42,886 nucleotides of DNA, taken from the NCBI RefSeq assembly GCF_003574735.1, contig NZ_QORW01000006.1, forward strand, positions 1 through 42,886, written 5' to 3'. Origin of the DNA: Dongia deserti (GTDB lineage: Bacteria; Pseudomonadota; Alphaproteobacteria; Dongiales; Dongiaceae). Made by a program: the position numbers and the translations under genes. The notes under the pieces are model-generated. The model had not been told where the DNA came from. It saw nothing but the letters and a program-made list of their open reading frames with translations, and did no database searches. This document shows positions 17,395 through 26,080 of this stretch, piece after piece (within the stretch, counting starts at the first letter, position 1; every line of letters begins with the position of its first letter).

Positions 17395-18398
17395 GGTCCC
17401 TCTCCCTGTTGTGAGTTGAGTGGCAGATCGAAATGGCAGGCGAGTTCGCGGGTGCCTGAAGCGCGCAGCATCGGTGCCTCACCGCGGGCGCACACCTCTT
17501 GTGCGTGCGGGCAGCGCGGATGGAACGGACAGCCGGTGGGCAAATCGAGCGGGCTCGGCGGCTCGCCCCGCAACTGGGCAGGATTGAGCGTCCGGTCGGG
17601 ATCGATGTCCGGCACGGCGGCCAGCAAGGCGCGGGTGTAGGGATGCTGCGGCGCCGCAAACACCTGCTCGGTCGGACCGAGCTCCACGATCCGCCCGAGA
17701 TACATGACGGCGACGCGCCGGCAGAGATGCCGGACGACACCGAGGTCGTGCGAGATGAAGATGAGCGACAGATTCATCTGCCGCTGCAGCTCCATCAGCA
17801 GATTGAGGATCTGCGCCTGGATGGAGACGTCGAGCGCCGCCACGCACTCGTCGGCGATGATAAGCCGCGGCTCAATCGCGAGCGCTCGCGCAATGCCGAC
17901 ACGCTGGCATTGCCCGCCGCTCAATTGGTGCGGCTTGCGTGCGGCCAGCTCCGGCGACAGGCCGACTAGGTACAGCAGTTCGGCTACCCGCGCGGCGACC
18001 TTCTCCGGCTGGGTCTTGCGATGGACGCGCAGGACCTCGGCTATCGCCTCGCCGATGGCGAGCTTCGGATTGAGCGAGGCATAGGGATCCTGGAAGATCA
18101 TCGCCGCCCGCGCGCGCAGCTTGGCAATCGAGGATGGGTCGTGCGAAGAAACGACATCGCCCTCGAAGCGCACTTCGCCGCCTTGCGCATCCACCAGATT
18201 GAGGATGGCGCGGCCCAACGTGCTTTTGCCACAGCCGGATTCGCCGACCACACCGAGCGTCTCGCCCGGCGCGATCGATAAGCTGACATGGTTGACCGCG
18301 TTGACGTAGCGCGCCCCGAATCCTGGCAGTCCAACGCCGCCTGCGCGGAAACGCACTGCCAGATCGCGTACCTGCAACAGGGGCAATGGTGCACTCAT
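17391..18398 (-). CDS. Oligopeptide/dipeptide ABC transporter ATP-binding protein (DppF/OppF type)
   Basis: A 335-residue ATPase of a peptide importer. The Walker A motif is GESGCGKST, the signature is LSGGQCQRVGIA and Walker B is LIIADECVAALD; a Cys stands where most relatives have Pro after the catalytic Glu. The C-terminal oligopeptide-transporter domain has CPFHPRCPHAQEVC, the cysteine-rich segment that binds an Fe-S cluster in some homologues. I start at the ATG overlapping the stop of the preceding ATPase gene (ATGA); the longer frame adds 70 residues that shadow its neighbour. Confidence 0.95.
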   Translation of the reverse strand: MSAPLPLLQVRDLAVRFRAGGVGLPGFGARYVNAVNHVSLSIAPGETLGVVGESGCGKSTLGRAILNLVDAQGGEVRFEGDVVSSHDPSSIAKLRARAAMIFQDPYASLNPKLAIGEAIAEVLRVHRKTQPEKVAARVAELLYLVGLSPELAARKPHQLSGGQCQRVGIARALAIEPRLIIADECVAALDVSIQAQILNLLMELQRQMNLSLIFISHDLGVVRHLCRRVAVMYLGRIVELGPTEQVFAAPQHPYTRALLAAVPDIDPDRTLNPAQLRGEPPSPLDLPTGCPFHPRCPHAQEVCARGEAPMLRASGTRELACHFDLPLNSQQGEGP

Positions 18399-19363
18399 GA
18401 CGCAGCTCGCAATGCGGACGTGAAATGGCAGGCAGCGACCCGCGGCCCTTGCGCTGGTGACAAGGCCGGCCGCTCGCGCCGGCAGATGTCGGCCACGCGG
18501 GGGCAGCGCGGGTGGAACCGGCATCCGGGCGGAAACGCGCCCGCGAGCGGTGGCTGGCCGGGAATGGCCGGGAGCTGGGCTGCGGGCTTGGCCGATCCCG
18601 GCTGGCACTTCAGCAGCGCCTCGGTGTAAGGGTGCGCCGGCGCCCGCAGCAGGTCGCGCTTCGGACCTCGCTCCATGATGCGGCCAGCATACATCACGGT
18701 GAGGGAATCGCAGGTCTGCGCCACCACGCCGAGGTTGTGCGTCACCAGCAGGATGGCGAGCCCGAGCCGATCGCGCAGGTCAAGCAGCAGGCGCAGCACC
18801 TGGGCCTGCACCGTCACGTCGAGCGCTGTGGTCGGCTCGTCGGCGATCAGCAGCTTGGGCCGGCAGGCCAGCGCCACCGCGATCATCGCCCGCTGGCGCA
18901 TGCCGCCGGAGAATTCATGGGGATAGGCGCTCACCCGGCGCACCGGATCGGGTATGCCGACCTGCCGCAGCAGCTCGACCGCGCGACCCCGCGCCTCCTT
19001 CGTACTCGCGCCTTCGTGATAGCGTACGCTCTCGGCGATCTGATCGCCAATGCGCATGACCGGGTCGAGATGCGAGCTCGGGTTCTGGAAGATCATGCCG
19101 ATCTCCACCCCGCGCACCTTGCGCATCTCCGCTTCATCCAGACGCGCGAGATCGCGCCCTTTCAGTGTGACGCTGCCACCCGCGATGTGCAGCTGATCAT
19201 GAGGAAGCAGCCGCATCAGGGCGCGACACGTGATCGATTTGCCTGATCCGCTCTCACCGACCAGGCCCAGAACCTCGCCTTCGGCAAGATCGAGATCGAC
19301 CTCCTCCACCAGGAGGCGCTCGCCAGCCGCGATCGAGAGGTTGCGGACGATCAGCAGACTCAT
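18395..19363 (-). CDS. Oligopeptide/dipeptide ABC transporter ATP-binding protein (DppD/OppD type)
   Basis: The first ATPase subunit of the importer, 322 residues. The motifs are Walker [10 protein letters not shown]-loop [11 protein letters not shown], signature [12 protein letters not shown], Walker [13 protein letters not shown] and the switch histidine in LLVTHNLG. The C-terminal extension carries [14 protein letters not shown], as in OppD. The start (ATG 19361-19363) overlaps the stop of the permease gene upstream; the longer frame runs over the permease. It would pair with the DppF-type subunit encoded next. Confidence 0.95.
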   Translation of the reverse strand: MSLLIVRNLSIAAGERLLVEEVDLDLAEGEVLGLVGESGSGKSITCRALMRLLPHDQLHIAGGSVTLKGRDLARLDEAEMRKVRGVEIGMIFQNPSSHLDPVMRIGDQIAESVRYHEGASTKEARGRAVELLRQVGIPDPVRRVSAYPHEFSGGMRQRAMIAVALACRPKLLIADEPTTALDVTVQAQVLRLLLDLRDRLGLAILLVTHNLGVVAQTCDSLTVMYAGRIMERGPKRDLLRAPAHPYTEALLKCQPGSAKPAAQLPAIPGQPPLAGAFPPGCRFHPRCPRVADICRRERPALSPAQGPRVAACHFTSALRAAS

Positions 19364-20229
19364 GGCTGCCTCAATCCAAAACGCTCTGCAAGCCCGTCGG
19401 CCAGCAGGCTGAAGCCGAAGGCCATCAGCACGATGGCGAGGCCGGGAAAGGTGGTGATCCACCAGGCTGTGGTGATGAAGTTCTGGCCTTCCGCGATCAT
19501 GACGCCCCATTCGGCGGTCGGCGGCTGGACGCCGAGGCCGAGATAAGAAATGGACGAGCCCGCCAGCACCACCAGCACCACGTCCGACATCGAGAAGACG
19601 ATCGAACCGGCGATGCAGTTGGGCAGGATGTGGCGGAACAGGATGCGGAAGCGCCCGAAGCCGAGGGAGCGCGCGGCGGTAACGAAGTCGCTTGTCTTCA
19701 GCACCAGCACCTGCGCGCGCACCAGCCGCGCATAGGACACCCAGCCGACCAGCGCCAGTGCGATGTAGAAGCTGGTCAGTCCCGGTTGCAGGATGGCGAT
19801 GATCGCCAGCATCAGCACCAGAAACGGGAACGCCAGGACGACGTCCAGGATGCGCATCAACAGGATGTCGACCCAGCCGCCGGCATAGCCGGCGATCGCG
19901 CCGAGAGTCGTGCCGATGAGGAAGGGGAACAGGACGCCAAGCACGCCCATCTGCAGGTCGATGCGCGCGCCGTATATGACACGTGAAAGGATATCGCGCC
20001 CGAAATTGTCGGTGCCGAGCGGATGAAGCAGGCTGGGGCCTTGCAGCTTGTCGGCCAGGTTGTGCGTGATCGGATCATAGGGCGCGATCCACGGCGCAAA
20101 CACCGCAATCAGCGCCCAGCCCACGATGATGGCCGCTCCCAGGCGCAAATTGAGATTGGCGCGGCCGAGCCCCAGCGCGCCGAATCCCCGCGCCAGCCAG
20201 TTGCCGCGCGAGAGGGCTTCGACACTCAT
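19360..20229 (-). CDS. Peptide ABC transporter permease (DppC/OppC type)
   Basis: Inner-membrane permease of 289 residues. The N-terminal OppC-type segment has a first helix (AAIIVGWALIAVFAPWIAPYDP), the GTDNFGRDILSRVIYGAR block that marks DppC proteins, and five further hydrophobic helices. The EAA-type cytoplasmic loop (VTAARSLGFGRFRILFRHILPN) contacts the ATPases. ATGA overlaps join it to the DppB-type gene upstream and the ATPase gene downstream. Confidence 0.95.
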   Translation of the reverse strand: MSVEALSRGNWLARGFGALGLGRANLNLRLGAAIIVGWALIAVFAPWIAPYDPITHNLADKLQGPSLLHPLGTDNFGRDILSRVIYGARIDLQMGVLGVLFPFLIGTTLGAIAGYAGGWVDILLMRILDVVLAFPFLVLMLAIIAILQPGLTSFYIALALVGWVSYARLVRAQVLVLKTSDFVTAARSLGFGRFRILFRHILPNCIAGSIVFSMSDVVLVVLAGSSISYLGLGVQPPTAEWGVMIAEGQNFITTAWWITTFPGLAIVLMAFGFSLLADGLAERFGLRQP

Positions 20230-21164
20230 ATCTTGACCCTGGGATCGGCCGCGACCGTCAGCAGGTCGGCGACGAAGTTCAACACAACCGTGGCGCACGC
20301 GAAGACCAGCGTGACGCCCTGAACCACCATGTAGTCGCGCGTGAAGATCGCGCGCACCAGCAGCTGCCCCATGCCGGGCAACGAGAACACCGTCTCCACG
20401 ACAACGCTGCCGCCGATCAGCCAGCCGACATTGATGGCCAGAAGATTGATGGTGGGGATCAGCGAGTTCGGCAGAACATGGCGGCGGAATACCCAGCTCT
20501 CCGGCAAACCCTTGGCCCGTGCCGCCGTGGCATGATCGGACGCAAGCTCCGCGATCATGCTGGCGCGCAGGTTGCGCGTCACGATCGCCGACAAGGCGAG
20601 CGCAACCGTGAGGCACGGCAGCACCATGTGGTGGAGCTTGCTCAGCCAGCTCTCGCCGAAGCCCGCCACGGGGAACAGGCCCAGCTTCACGCTGAAGACG
20701 ATGATGAGCATGATGCCGAGCCAGAAGGCCGGAAAGCCGAGACCGGCGGTGGTAAAACCGCGAATGGCATGATCGGTGGCCGTCCCGCGCTTCAACGCCG
20801 CAAGGCTGGCCAGCGGCACCGCGATGAGCAGCGTCAGGAGCACGCTGCCCACGACCAGCATCAGTGTCGGCACGACGCGCTCGGCGATCAGCGGCAGCAC
20901 CGGCATCTTATACAGGAGCGAATGCCCCATCTCGCCAGCGGAGAGATTCTTCAGAAAATAAATGTATTGGGTCAGAAGCGGCTCATCCAGCCCGTACTGG
21001 GCGCGGATACGCGCGACTGCCTCCGGCGTCGATTTGGTGCCGAGCAGAAGCCGCACCGGATCACCCGGGATCGACTTCACGAGGAAGAAGCAAAGCACGC
21101 TGATGCCGAACAGCACGGGAATGAGCTGCAGCGGTCGCGTGAGGATGAAGGCGTAACGATGCAC
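20226..21164 (-). CDS. Peptide ABC transporter permease (DppB/OppB type)
   Basis: A 312-residue inner-membrane permease. It opens with a typical DppB start (HRYAFILTRPLQLIPVLFG), has the periplasmic block SIPGDPVRLLLG, and a late EAA loop (HATAARAKGLPESWVFRRHV). The start is a GTG at 21162-21164, preceded by a GGGGG run at good spacing; the longer frame adds 21 Cys-containing residues without similarity. It follows the S33 peptidase gene by 80 bp and begins the chain of ATGA-coupled importer genes. Confidence 0.95.
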   Translation of the reverse strand: MHRYAFILTRPLQLIPVLFGISVLCFFLVKSIPGDPVRLLLGTKSTPEAVARIRAQYGLDEPLLTQYIYFLKNLSAGEMGHSLLYKMPVLPLIAERVVPTLMLVVGSVLLTLLIAVPLASLAALKRGTATDHAIRGFTTAGLGFPAFWLGIMLIIVFSVKLGLFPVAGFGESWLSKLHHMVLPCLTVALALSAIVTRNLRASMIAELASDHATAARAKGLPESWVFRRHVLPNSLIPTINLLAINVGWLIGGSVVVETVFSLPGMGQLLVRAIFTRDYMVVQGVTLVFACATVVLNFVADLLTVAADPRVKI

Positions 21165-21244
21165 CGGACTACCCCCGCAACACGGAACTACCGTTCCGCA
21201 TGAAGAGATAGTCAGTCGCTGGCGCAACGCAGGCCATGCTGCCT

Positions 21245-22132
21245 CTAACCCCGATGCCGCCCCAGAAAGTCCAGTAGGGCGGGATAGTAGGCCTGTGGTT
21301 CCTCATAGAAAGGCATGTGCGAGGAATTGGGGAACACCTTCAGCTCGGCATTGGGAAGGTGCTGCTTCAGGCGCAACGCGCAGGCCGGTGTCAGCTCGTC
21401 ATGTTGCCCGCAGGTGATCAAGACCGGCACGGTGATTCGATGCAGGTCGGGGACTCGGTTCCAGTCCTTGAGATTGCCGGTGTAGAGGAACTCGTTGGGG
21501 CCCTGCATGGTCATGTAGGGGCCCATGTTCCAGTCGTCGAGCGAGCGCTTGACGGGCGCCGGCCATTCCTCCAGCCGGCAGACGTGGCGGTAGTTCAGGA
21601 TCGTAATTGCCGCCATGTATTCCGGATGATTGATCGTGCCCTGGGCCTCGTGGCGCTGCATCATCGCCACCGTCTCGGAGCCGAGTGCGCCGCGCAACCG
21701 TTCCAGCTCGCTGATGAGATGCGGCATATCGGCGACGGTGTCTTCCAGCAACAAGGTCTTCAGCTTGTCGCCATGATGGAGAGCGTATTCGATTGCCAGC
21801 CAGCCGCCCCAGGAATGGCCGAGCAGATGCACCCGCCCGAGATCGAGGGCGGTACGGATCGTCTCCACCTCCTCGACGTAGCGCGCGATGCTCCAAAGTG
21901 ACTCGTCGGTCGGCCGGTCCGATCTGCCCGTGCCAAGCTGATCGAACGTCACGGCGCGATAGCCGTGGTCCGCGAGAAAGGAATGCGCTTCGCGCAGATA
22001 GTCGCACGGAAGGCCCGGACCACCGTTCAGCAGCATGACGACGTCATTGCCGCTGCCGAAACTGTACGTGACTACACGGTATTTGCCGACCGCGACCTCT
22101 TCGGTCCGATCGGGCGCGCGCTCACCCCACAT
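21245..22132 (-). CDS. Proline iminopeptidase-type alpha/beta hydrolase (peptidase S33)
   Basis: A 295-residue alpha/beta hydrolase. GGPG (residues 37-40) is the S33 oxyanion loop, Ser107 in GHSWGG is the nucleophile, the acid is in CGQHDELTP and the histidine in NSSHMPFY. S33 enzymes remove N-terminal proline or hydrolyse amino acid amides. There is no signal peptide, so it acts in the cytoplasm. I start at ATG 22130-22132, which has AGGGGTGG upstream; an ATG seven codons earlier is possible. As the promoter-proximal gene before a peptide importer, it probably hydrolyses what the importer brings in. Confidence 0.9.
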   Translation of the reverse strand: MWGERAPDRTEEVAVGKYRVVTYSFGSGNDVVMLLNGGPGLPCDYLREAHSFLADHGYRAVTFDQLGTGRSDRPTDESLWSIARYVEEVETIRTALDLGRVHLLGHSWGGWLAIEYALHHGDKLKTLLLEDTVADMPHLISELERLRGALGSETVAMMQRHEAQGTINHPEYMAAITILNYRHVCRLEEWPAPVKRSLDDWNMGPYMTMQGPNEFLYTGNLKDWNRVPDLHRITVPVLITCGQHDELTPACALRLKQHLPNAELKVFPNSSHMPFYEEPQAYYPALLDFLGRHRG

Positions 22133-22281
22133 CGTGCCACCCCTGTCCAGCACCGGACCGGATAGCCGCCGGGCCGAGCGTGATAGTGTATTGTTATCCG
22201 ATACTTCTTATTGCACCATACTACATGATCGATTCGGGGCTGACAATCGGGCTAGGCTGATTCGGAGCCGAACGGGGCGTC
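22133..22281. promoter_or_regulatory. Divergent regulatory region, peptidase/ABC operon and IclR gene
   Basis: A 149-bp gap with an AT-rich middle (about 22181-22235). GTAT (22188-22191) and ATAC (22201-22204) flank a 9-nt spacer and could be part of an IclR-type operator, but the dyad is short. The promoters of both divergent transcripts should be here; I cannot fix the boxes. Confidence 0.4.
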
Positions 22282-23157
22282 ATGGGAACGGCCAGTTATC
22301 GTATCGCAAGGGGCACGGCGCAGGGCGGGCATGCCGGTCAGCTGCGCGCGCCCATGCATCGCGCGCAGCGTGAGGACGCCCTTTTCGTTGGTTCACTGGA
22401 AAAAGGTCTCAGGGTGCTGAATGCCTTCCTGACGGGAGAACCGGACCTGGGGCTCAGCGACATCTGCCGCCTGGCCAGTCTCGACAAGAGTGCGGCCCAG
22501 CGCTTCGCCCACACGCTCATGGTGCTGGGCTATCTCGAGAAGGACCCGCGCACCCGCCGCTATCGCCCGTCAACTCGCATGCTCGACTGGTCGGTCGCGT
22601 ATATGCGCTCCGATCCGTTGATCCAGGTTGCCGGGCCGCATCTCGTCGAGCTGCACGAGCAGACACGCCAGGCCGTCAACCTCAGCCGCCTCGTCGACAC
22701 CGATGTCAGCTACGTCGTGCGCATCCCGGCGCGCCGCGCGCGGCTACTGAGTCCGATTGTGGGCGAGCGAGTCCCGGCCTTCTGCACGGCCAGCGGCCGA
22801 GCCATCCTGTCCGGTCGGCCCGATGATGAAGTGGCTGCGATCCTCGATCGTTCGGACATGCTGCCGTTCACGGAACGCACGATCTGTGATCGCGGCGAAA
22901 TCCTCGCCCGGATCGCCGCGGCGCGCCGGGTTGGCTACACGATCGCGGAAGAGGAGTGCCTGCCCGGCGAGCTGACGATTGCCGCGCCCATCCTCAATGC
23001 CGAGGGGAGGTCGATCGGCGGCGTGAACATGTCCATGACGACGCGAGACTGGACGCCGAAGCGCATGCGCATCGAGCTTGCGCCGGCGCTGCTGCGGACG
23101 GTCACCATCCTGTCAAGCCTGCAGGGCTACCGGCCATCATCCGCGGTGCCGGCCTGA
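22282..23157 (+). CDS. IclR family transcriptional regulator
   Basis: A 291-residue regulator. An N-terminal winged helix-turn-helix (about residues 35-95) has SLEKGLRVLNAFL, LSDICRLASLDKSAAQRFAHTL and LGYLEKDPRTRRYRPS. It is followed by the IclR effector domain (about 110-280) with PAFCTASGRAILSG and the late CLPGELTIAAPILN block. The effector is unknown; ring-cleavage or peptide-derived metabolites are possible. The ATG at 22282 has GGGGCG before it; a later ATG at residue 25 is possible because the first 24 residues lie outside the domain. It probably controls the divergent peptidase/importer operon. Confidence 0.93.
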   Translation: MGTASYRIARGTAQGGHAGQLRAPMHRAQREDALFVGSLEKGLRVLNAFLTGEPDLGLSDICRLASLDKSAAQRFAHTLMVLGYLEKDPRTRRYRPSTRMLDWSVAYMRSDPLIQVAGPHLVELHEQTRQAVNLSRLVDTDVSYVVRIPARRARLLSPIVGERVPAFCTASGRAILSGRPDDEVAAILDRSDMLPFTERTICDRGEILARIAAARRVGYTIAEEECLPGELTIAAPILNAEGRSIGGVNMSMTTRDWTPKRMRIELAPALLRTVTILSSLQGYRPSSAVPA

Positions 23158-23172
23158 CGGAGCGGGTGAGTT

Positions 23173-24102
23173 CTAGCTCCAGGGCCCGCGCACTGTGGAA
23201 TTGGGGATGGTTGATCGCCGCACGCGGGCCTGAGGCACAGGGCTTTCTGTGGTCATGATGTCGCCGTCCATCGCCAGCAGGCGGTCGACGCGCTCCTGCG
23301 TGTTCGGGTGGGTGGAGAACAGACTATCTGCGCCACGTCCGTGCAGCGGGTTGATGATGAAGAGGTGCGCGGTCGCGGGATTTGCTTCCGCGTTGTGGTT
23401 CGGAATCTGCGCCGCGCCGTTGGAGATCTTGACGAGCGCTGATGCGAGGGAGCGCGGCCGGCCGCAGATCGCCGCGCCAATCCGGTCCGCCTCGTATTCG
23501 CGCGAGCGCGAGATCGCGAACTGCACCAGCATCGCGGCCAACGGTGCCAACAGCATCACCAGCAGCGCACCGAAACCGCCGAGCGGCGCTTCGCGATCGC
23601 GGCCGCCGCCGAAGAACAACGCGAAATTCGCCAGCATGCCGATGGCGCCGGCCAGTACCGCCGTAATGGTCATGATCAGGGAGTCACGATTTTTCACGTG
23701 CGCGAGCTCGTGCGCCATCACGCCTTCGATCTCGTCGCGGCTCAGCATCTTGATGAGCCCGGTGGTGGCGGCGACCGCGGCATTCTCCGGATTGCGGCCG
23801 GTCGCAAAGGCGTTCGGCTGCGGATTCTCGATCAGGTAGACCTTCGGCTTGGGCAGGCCCGCGCGTGCGGCCAGGTCGCTCACCAGGCGATGGAACTCCG
23901 GCGCGGTCGTCTCGCCGACCGGCTCGGCGCCATACATGCGGAGCACCAGCTTGTCCGCGTTCCAATAGGCGAACAGGTTCATGCCACAGGCGATCACGAA
24001 TGCGATCACCATGCCCTGCTGCCCACCGATCAGGAAGCCCGCTGCCAGGAACAGCCCGGTCAGAGCCGACAGCAGCAAGCCCGTCCGCATATAACCGCTC
24101 AT
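23173..24102 (-). CDS. htpX: M48 zinc metalloprotease HtpX
   Basis: Inner-membrane protease for quality control of membrane proteins. In this 309-residue protein the zinc site is His131-Glu132-x2-His135 ([12 protein letters not shown]) plus Glu204 in YEADRIG. Two N-terminal helices (about 6-27 and 30-48) and two more after the active site (about 143-165 and 178-200) give the usual topology with a cytoplasmic catalytic domain. AGGAGG lies 12 bases before the ATG. It ends 15 bp from the convergent IclR gene. It is divergent from the DUF1674 gene, a pairing common in alphaproteobacteria as I recall. Confidence 0.96.
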   Translation of the reverse strand: MSGYMRTGLLLSALTGLFLAAGFLIGGQQGMVIAFVIACGMNLFAYWNADKLVLRMYGAEPVGETTAPEFHRLVSDLAARAGLPKPKVYLIENPQPNAFATGRNPENAAVAATTGLIKMLSRDEIEGVMAHELAHVKNRDSLIMTITAVLAGAIGMLANFALFFGGGRDREAPLGGFGALLVMLLAPLAAMLVQFAISRSREYEADRIGAAICGRPRSLASALVKISNGAAQIPNHNAEANPATAHLFIINPLHGRGADSLFSTHPNTQERVDRLLAMDGDIMTTESPVPQARVRRSTIPNSTVRGPWS

Positions 24103-24218
24103 CCGTCTTGGCCCCTCCTGAGGCCCTATCATCCGTCCGGTTATGAAATGGTCTTTCCGCGTCGGGAATCAAGGCGAACGCTTGGCCGGACCAGGCCGAT
24201 GCGTATATCATTAACAGC

Positions 24219-24410
24219 ATGACAAAGCCTGATGCCAATGCACCAAAGGCAGCCGATCCGGTGACAGATGCACCGGCTGGCGGAGCGTCCAAATCGCCGA
24301 ACGATGCCCACAAGGCATCAAAGCGGCCGCGCGAGATCGGCGGGCCGAGTGGGCCCGAGCCAACACGCTATGGCGATTGGGAGCGCAATGGCCGCGTGAG
24401 CGACTTCTGA
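24219..24410 (+). CDS. DUF1674 protein, SDHAF4-type succinate dehydrogenase assembly factor
   Basis: A 63-residue protein with a low-complexity Ala/Pro/Lys N-terminus and the diagnostic C-terminal block [17 protein letters not shown] followed by RNGRVSDF. That block defines DUF1674, the bacterial relatives of mitochondrial SDHAF4, which binds flavinylated SdhA before succinate dehydrogenase assembly. The bacterial function is inferred from the mitochondrial one. It is divergent from htpX by about 116 bp. The 126 bases after it hold no gene I can see. Confidence 0.93.
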   Translation: MTKPDANAPKAADPVTDAPAGGASKSPNDAHKASKRPREIGGPSGPEPTRYGDWERNGRVSDF

Positions 24411-24536
24411 AGGCATGCACGAAATGGTGCACATGGCAGCGCTCGATGGAGCCAGCCAGGGCGATCCATCGAGCCAATCCGACGTCTCACCCCTTCGTGA
24501 TTCGCCCTGGCGCCAGCGCAATTCCATTCTGTTCCT

Positions 24537-25442
24537 ATGAAAATCCGCGTGGCCATCCTGTCGGCAATTTTATTGGTATTGGGCCTAGTGCTTGGCTCGG
24601 CGGCTGCCCGCGCCCAAAGCCTGGATGTGGATCTGGATGGGACCGGCGGCAGCACTGGCCCCCGGTTCGGCCAATCGCTGGTAGCGCCGAATTCGCCCGG
24701 CGCCGGATCGCCGGGGGTCGACACCGGCCCGCTGGCGGCGCCGAAGCAGGAATACACGCCAATCATCCTCACCACCGTGCCGGCCCCGATGGTGGTGGAA
24801 CTGTTCACCTCGGAAGGCTGCTCTTCCTGTCCGCCGGCGGATGCGTTGCTGGGCGAGTTGACGCAGCGTCAATATGTGCTGCCGCTCTCGTTCCACGTCG
24901 ATTACTGGGACTATATCGGCTGGAAGGATCGCTTCGCAGATCCCGTCTTTACCAAGAGACAGCGCGCCTATGCGGAGGCGCAGGGCTCTTCGATGGTCTA
25001 CACGCCGCAGATGATCGTCGCTGGTGCTATCGATGTCGTCGGCTCCGACCGCAAGGCGGTCGAGAAGGCGCTGAAGAAAGCCTACACGCGCAACACAATG
25101 TATCGCATCCAGGTGATGCGCGAGAAAGATGGCCGCGTGATGGTGCAATTCCCGGAGGCGCCGATCGGCGTGCCGGCGACCGTGTGGTTGGTGACCTATC
25201 AGAAGAGCGCGGAGAGTCATGTGAAGGCCGGCGAGAATGCCGGGCGCAGCCTGATGACGTACAACGTGGTGCGCTCGCTGCAGAAGGTCGGCATGTGGTA
25301 CGGACCCGCGACCGAGATCGAATTGAAACTGAACCCGGCCGCCAAGGCCAACTCGCCCGACGCTTGCGCCATCATCGCCAATCAGGCCGAGCATGGGCCG
25401 ATCATCGCCGCCGCCGCCTTCAATTTCACCAAGGCGTGGTAG
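24537..25442 (+). CDS. DUF1223 domain-containing exported protein
   Basis: A 301-residue DUF1223 protein. A signal peptide covers about residues 1-26 (MKIRV, hydrophobic core, AAARAQ). A Gly/Pro/Ser-rich linker follows, then the thioredoxin-like DUF1223 domain from about residue 84 with VVELFTSEGCSSCPPAD; Cys95 and Cys98 form a CxxC pair. HVDYWDYIGWKDRF is the second conserved block. Periplasmic redox activity is a reasonable inference, but the family's function is not known to me. The 60-residue linker makes it longer than typical members. Confidence 0.92.
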   Translation: MKIRVAILSAILLVLGLVLGSAAARAQSLDVDLDGTGGSTGPRFGQSLVAPNSPGAGSPGVDTGPLAAPKQEYTPIILTTVPAPMVVELFTSEGCSSCPPADALLGELTQRQYVLPLSFHVDYWDYIGWKDRFADPVFTKRQRAYAEAQGSSMVYTPQMIVAGAIDVVGSDRKAVEKALKKAYTRNTMYRIQVMREKDGRVMVQFPEAPIGVPATVWLVTYQKSAESHVKAGENAGRSLMTYNVVRSLQKVGMWYGPATEIELKLNPAAKANSPDACAIIANQAEHGPIIAAAAFNFTKAW

Positions 25443-25467
25443 CAACTGCCATCGAACGGCAGCGGTT
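25443..25467 (+). terminator. Imperfect hairpin after the DUF1223 gene
   Basis: CAAC-TGCC pairs with GGCA...GTTG with a 3-nt bulge, directly after the stop codon. There is no T-run, so it is only a possible terminator. The rest of the gap up to 25570 shows no gene and no clear promoter. Confidence 0.25.
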
Positions 25468-25570
25468 GATCCCTGGGCAACCCTCCGATAGGCTCGCCAC
25501 TTCCTGATCGGATCGAGCCGGCCCCAAACGGGTACGTCGAAGCCGCGAACCCCGCCTGGTAGCGCCGCTT

Positions 25571-26080
25571 GTGACGTACGATTCTGTCCGCCTCGACCTC
25601 TTCCTTGCCCATCGCAGCGCGCTGATCGACTACGCCCAGCCGATCGTCGGCTGCAGGGCGCGCGCGGAAGACGTCGTGCAGGAGGCGTATCTGCGCTTCG
25701 CCGCTGCGACCGAGCGGGCGGATGACACGATTCTGCAGCCGGTCGGCTATCTCTATCGCATTGTGCGCAACCTGGCGCTGGACTGGGCGCGGCACCTGGC
25801 GCAGGAGGATCGGCCGCCGCCGGGGGCCATGGAACGGCTTGCATCCGCCGCTCCATCGCCGGAGCAGGCGACTGTGGATCGCGACCAGTTGCGCATCGTC
25901 ATCGCGGCGCTGGATGAATTGCCGCCGCGCACGCGCCGGGCGTTCGAATTGAACCGGTTGCAAGGCGAGACGTTTCCCGCGATCGCCAGGCAGCTCGGCA
26001 TCTCGGTCGGCTTGGCGCACCGGTTGGTGAAGGACGCGCTCACCCACTGCGCGGACCGCCTCGGCGGATTCGAGTCGTGA
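25571..26080 (+). CDS. ECF sigma factor, FecI type
   Basis: A 169-residue RNA polymerase sigma factor. Region 2 is at about residues 10-80 (DVVQEAYLRFA; YLYRIVRNLALDWARH) and region 4 at about 105-160 (LDELPPRTRRAFELNRLQGETFPAIARQLG). The adjacent FecR and receptor genes assign it to the FecI/iron-starvation group. The start is a GTG with a weak ribosome binding site. Its stop overlaps the GTG start of the FecR gene, so sigma and anti-sigma are translationally coupled. It should direct transcription of the receptor gene once released by FecR. Confidence 0.93.
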   Translation: MTYDSVRLDLFLAHRSALIDYAQPIVGCRARAEDVVQEAYLRFAAATERADDTILQPVGYLYRIVRNLALDWARHLAQEDRPPPGAMERLASAAPSPEQATVDRDQLRIVIAALDELPPRTRRAFELNRLQGETFPAIARQLGISVGLAHRLVKDALTHCADRLGGFES

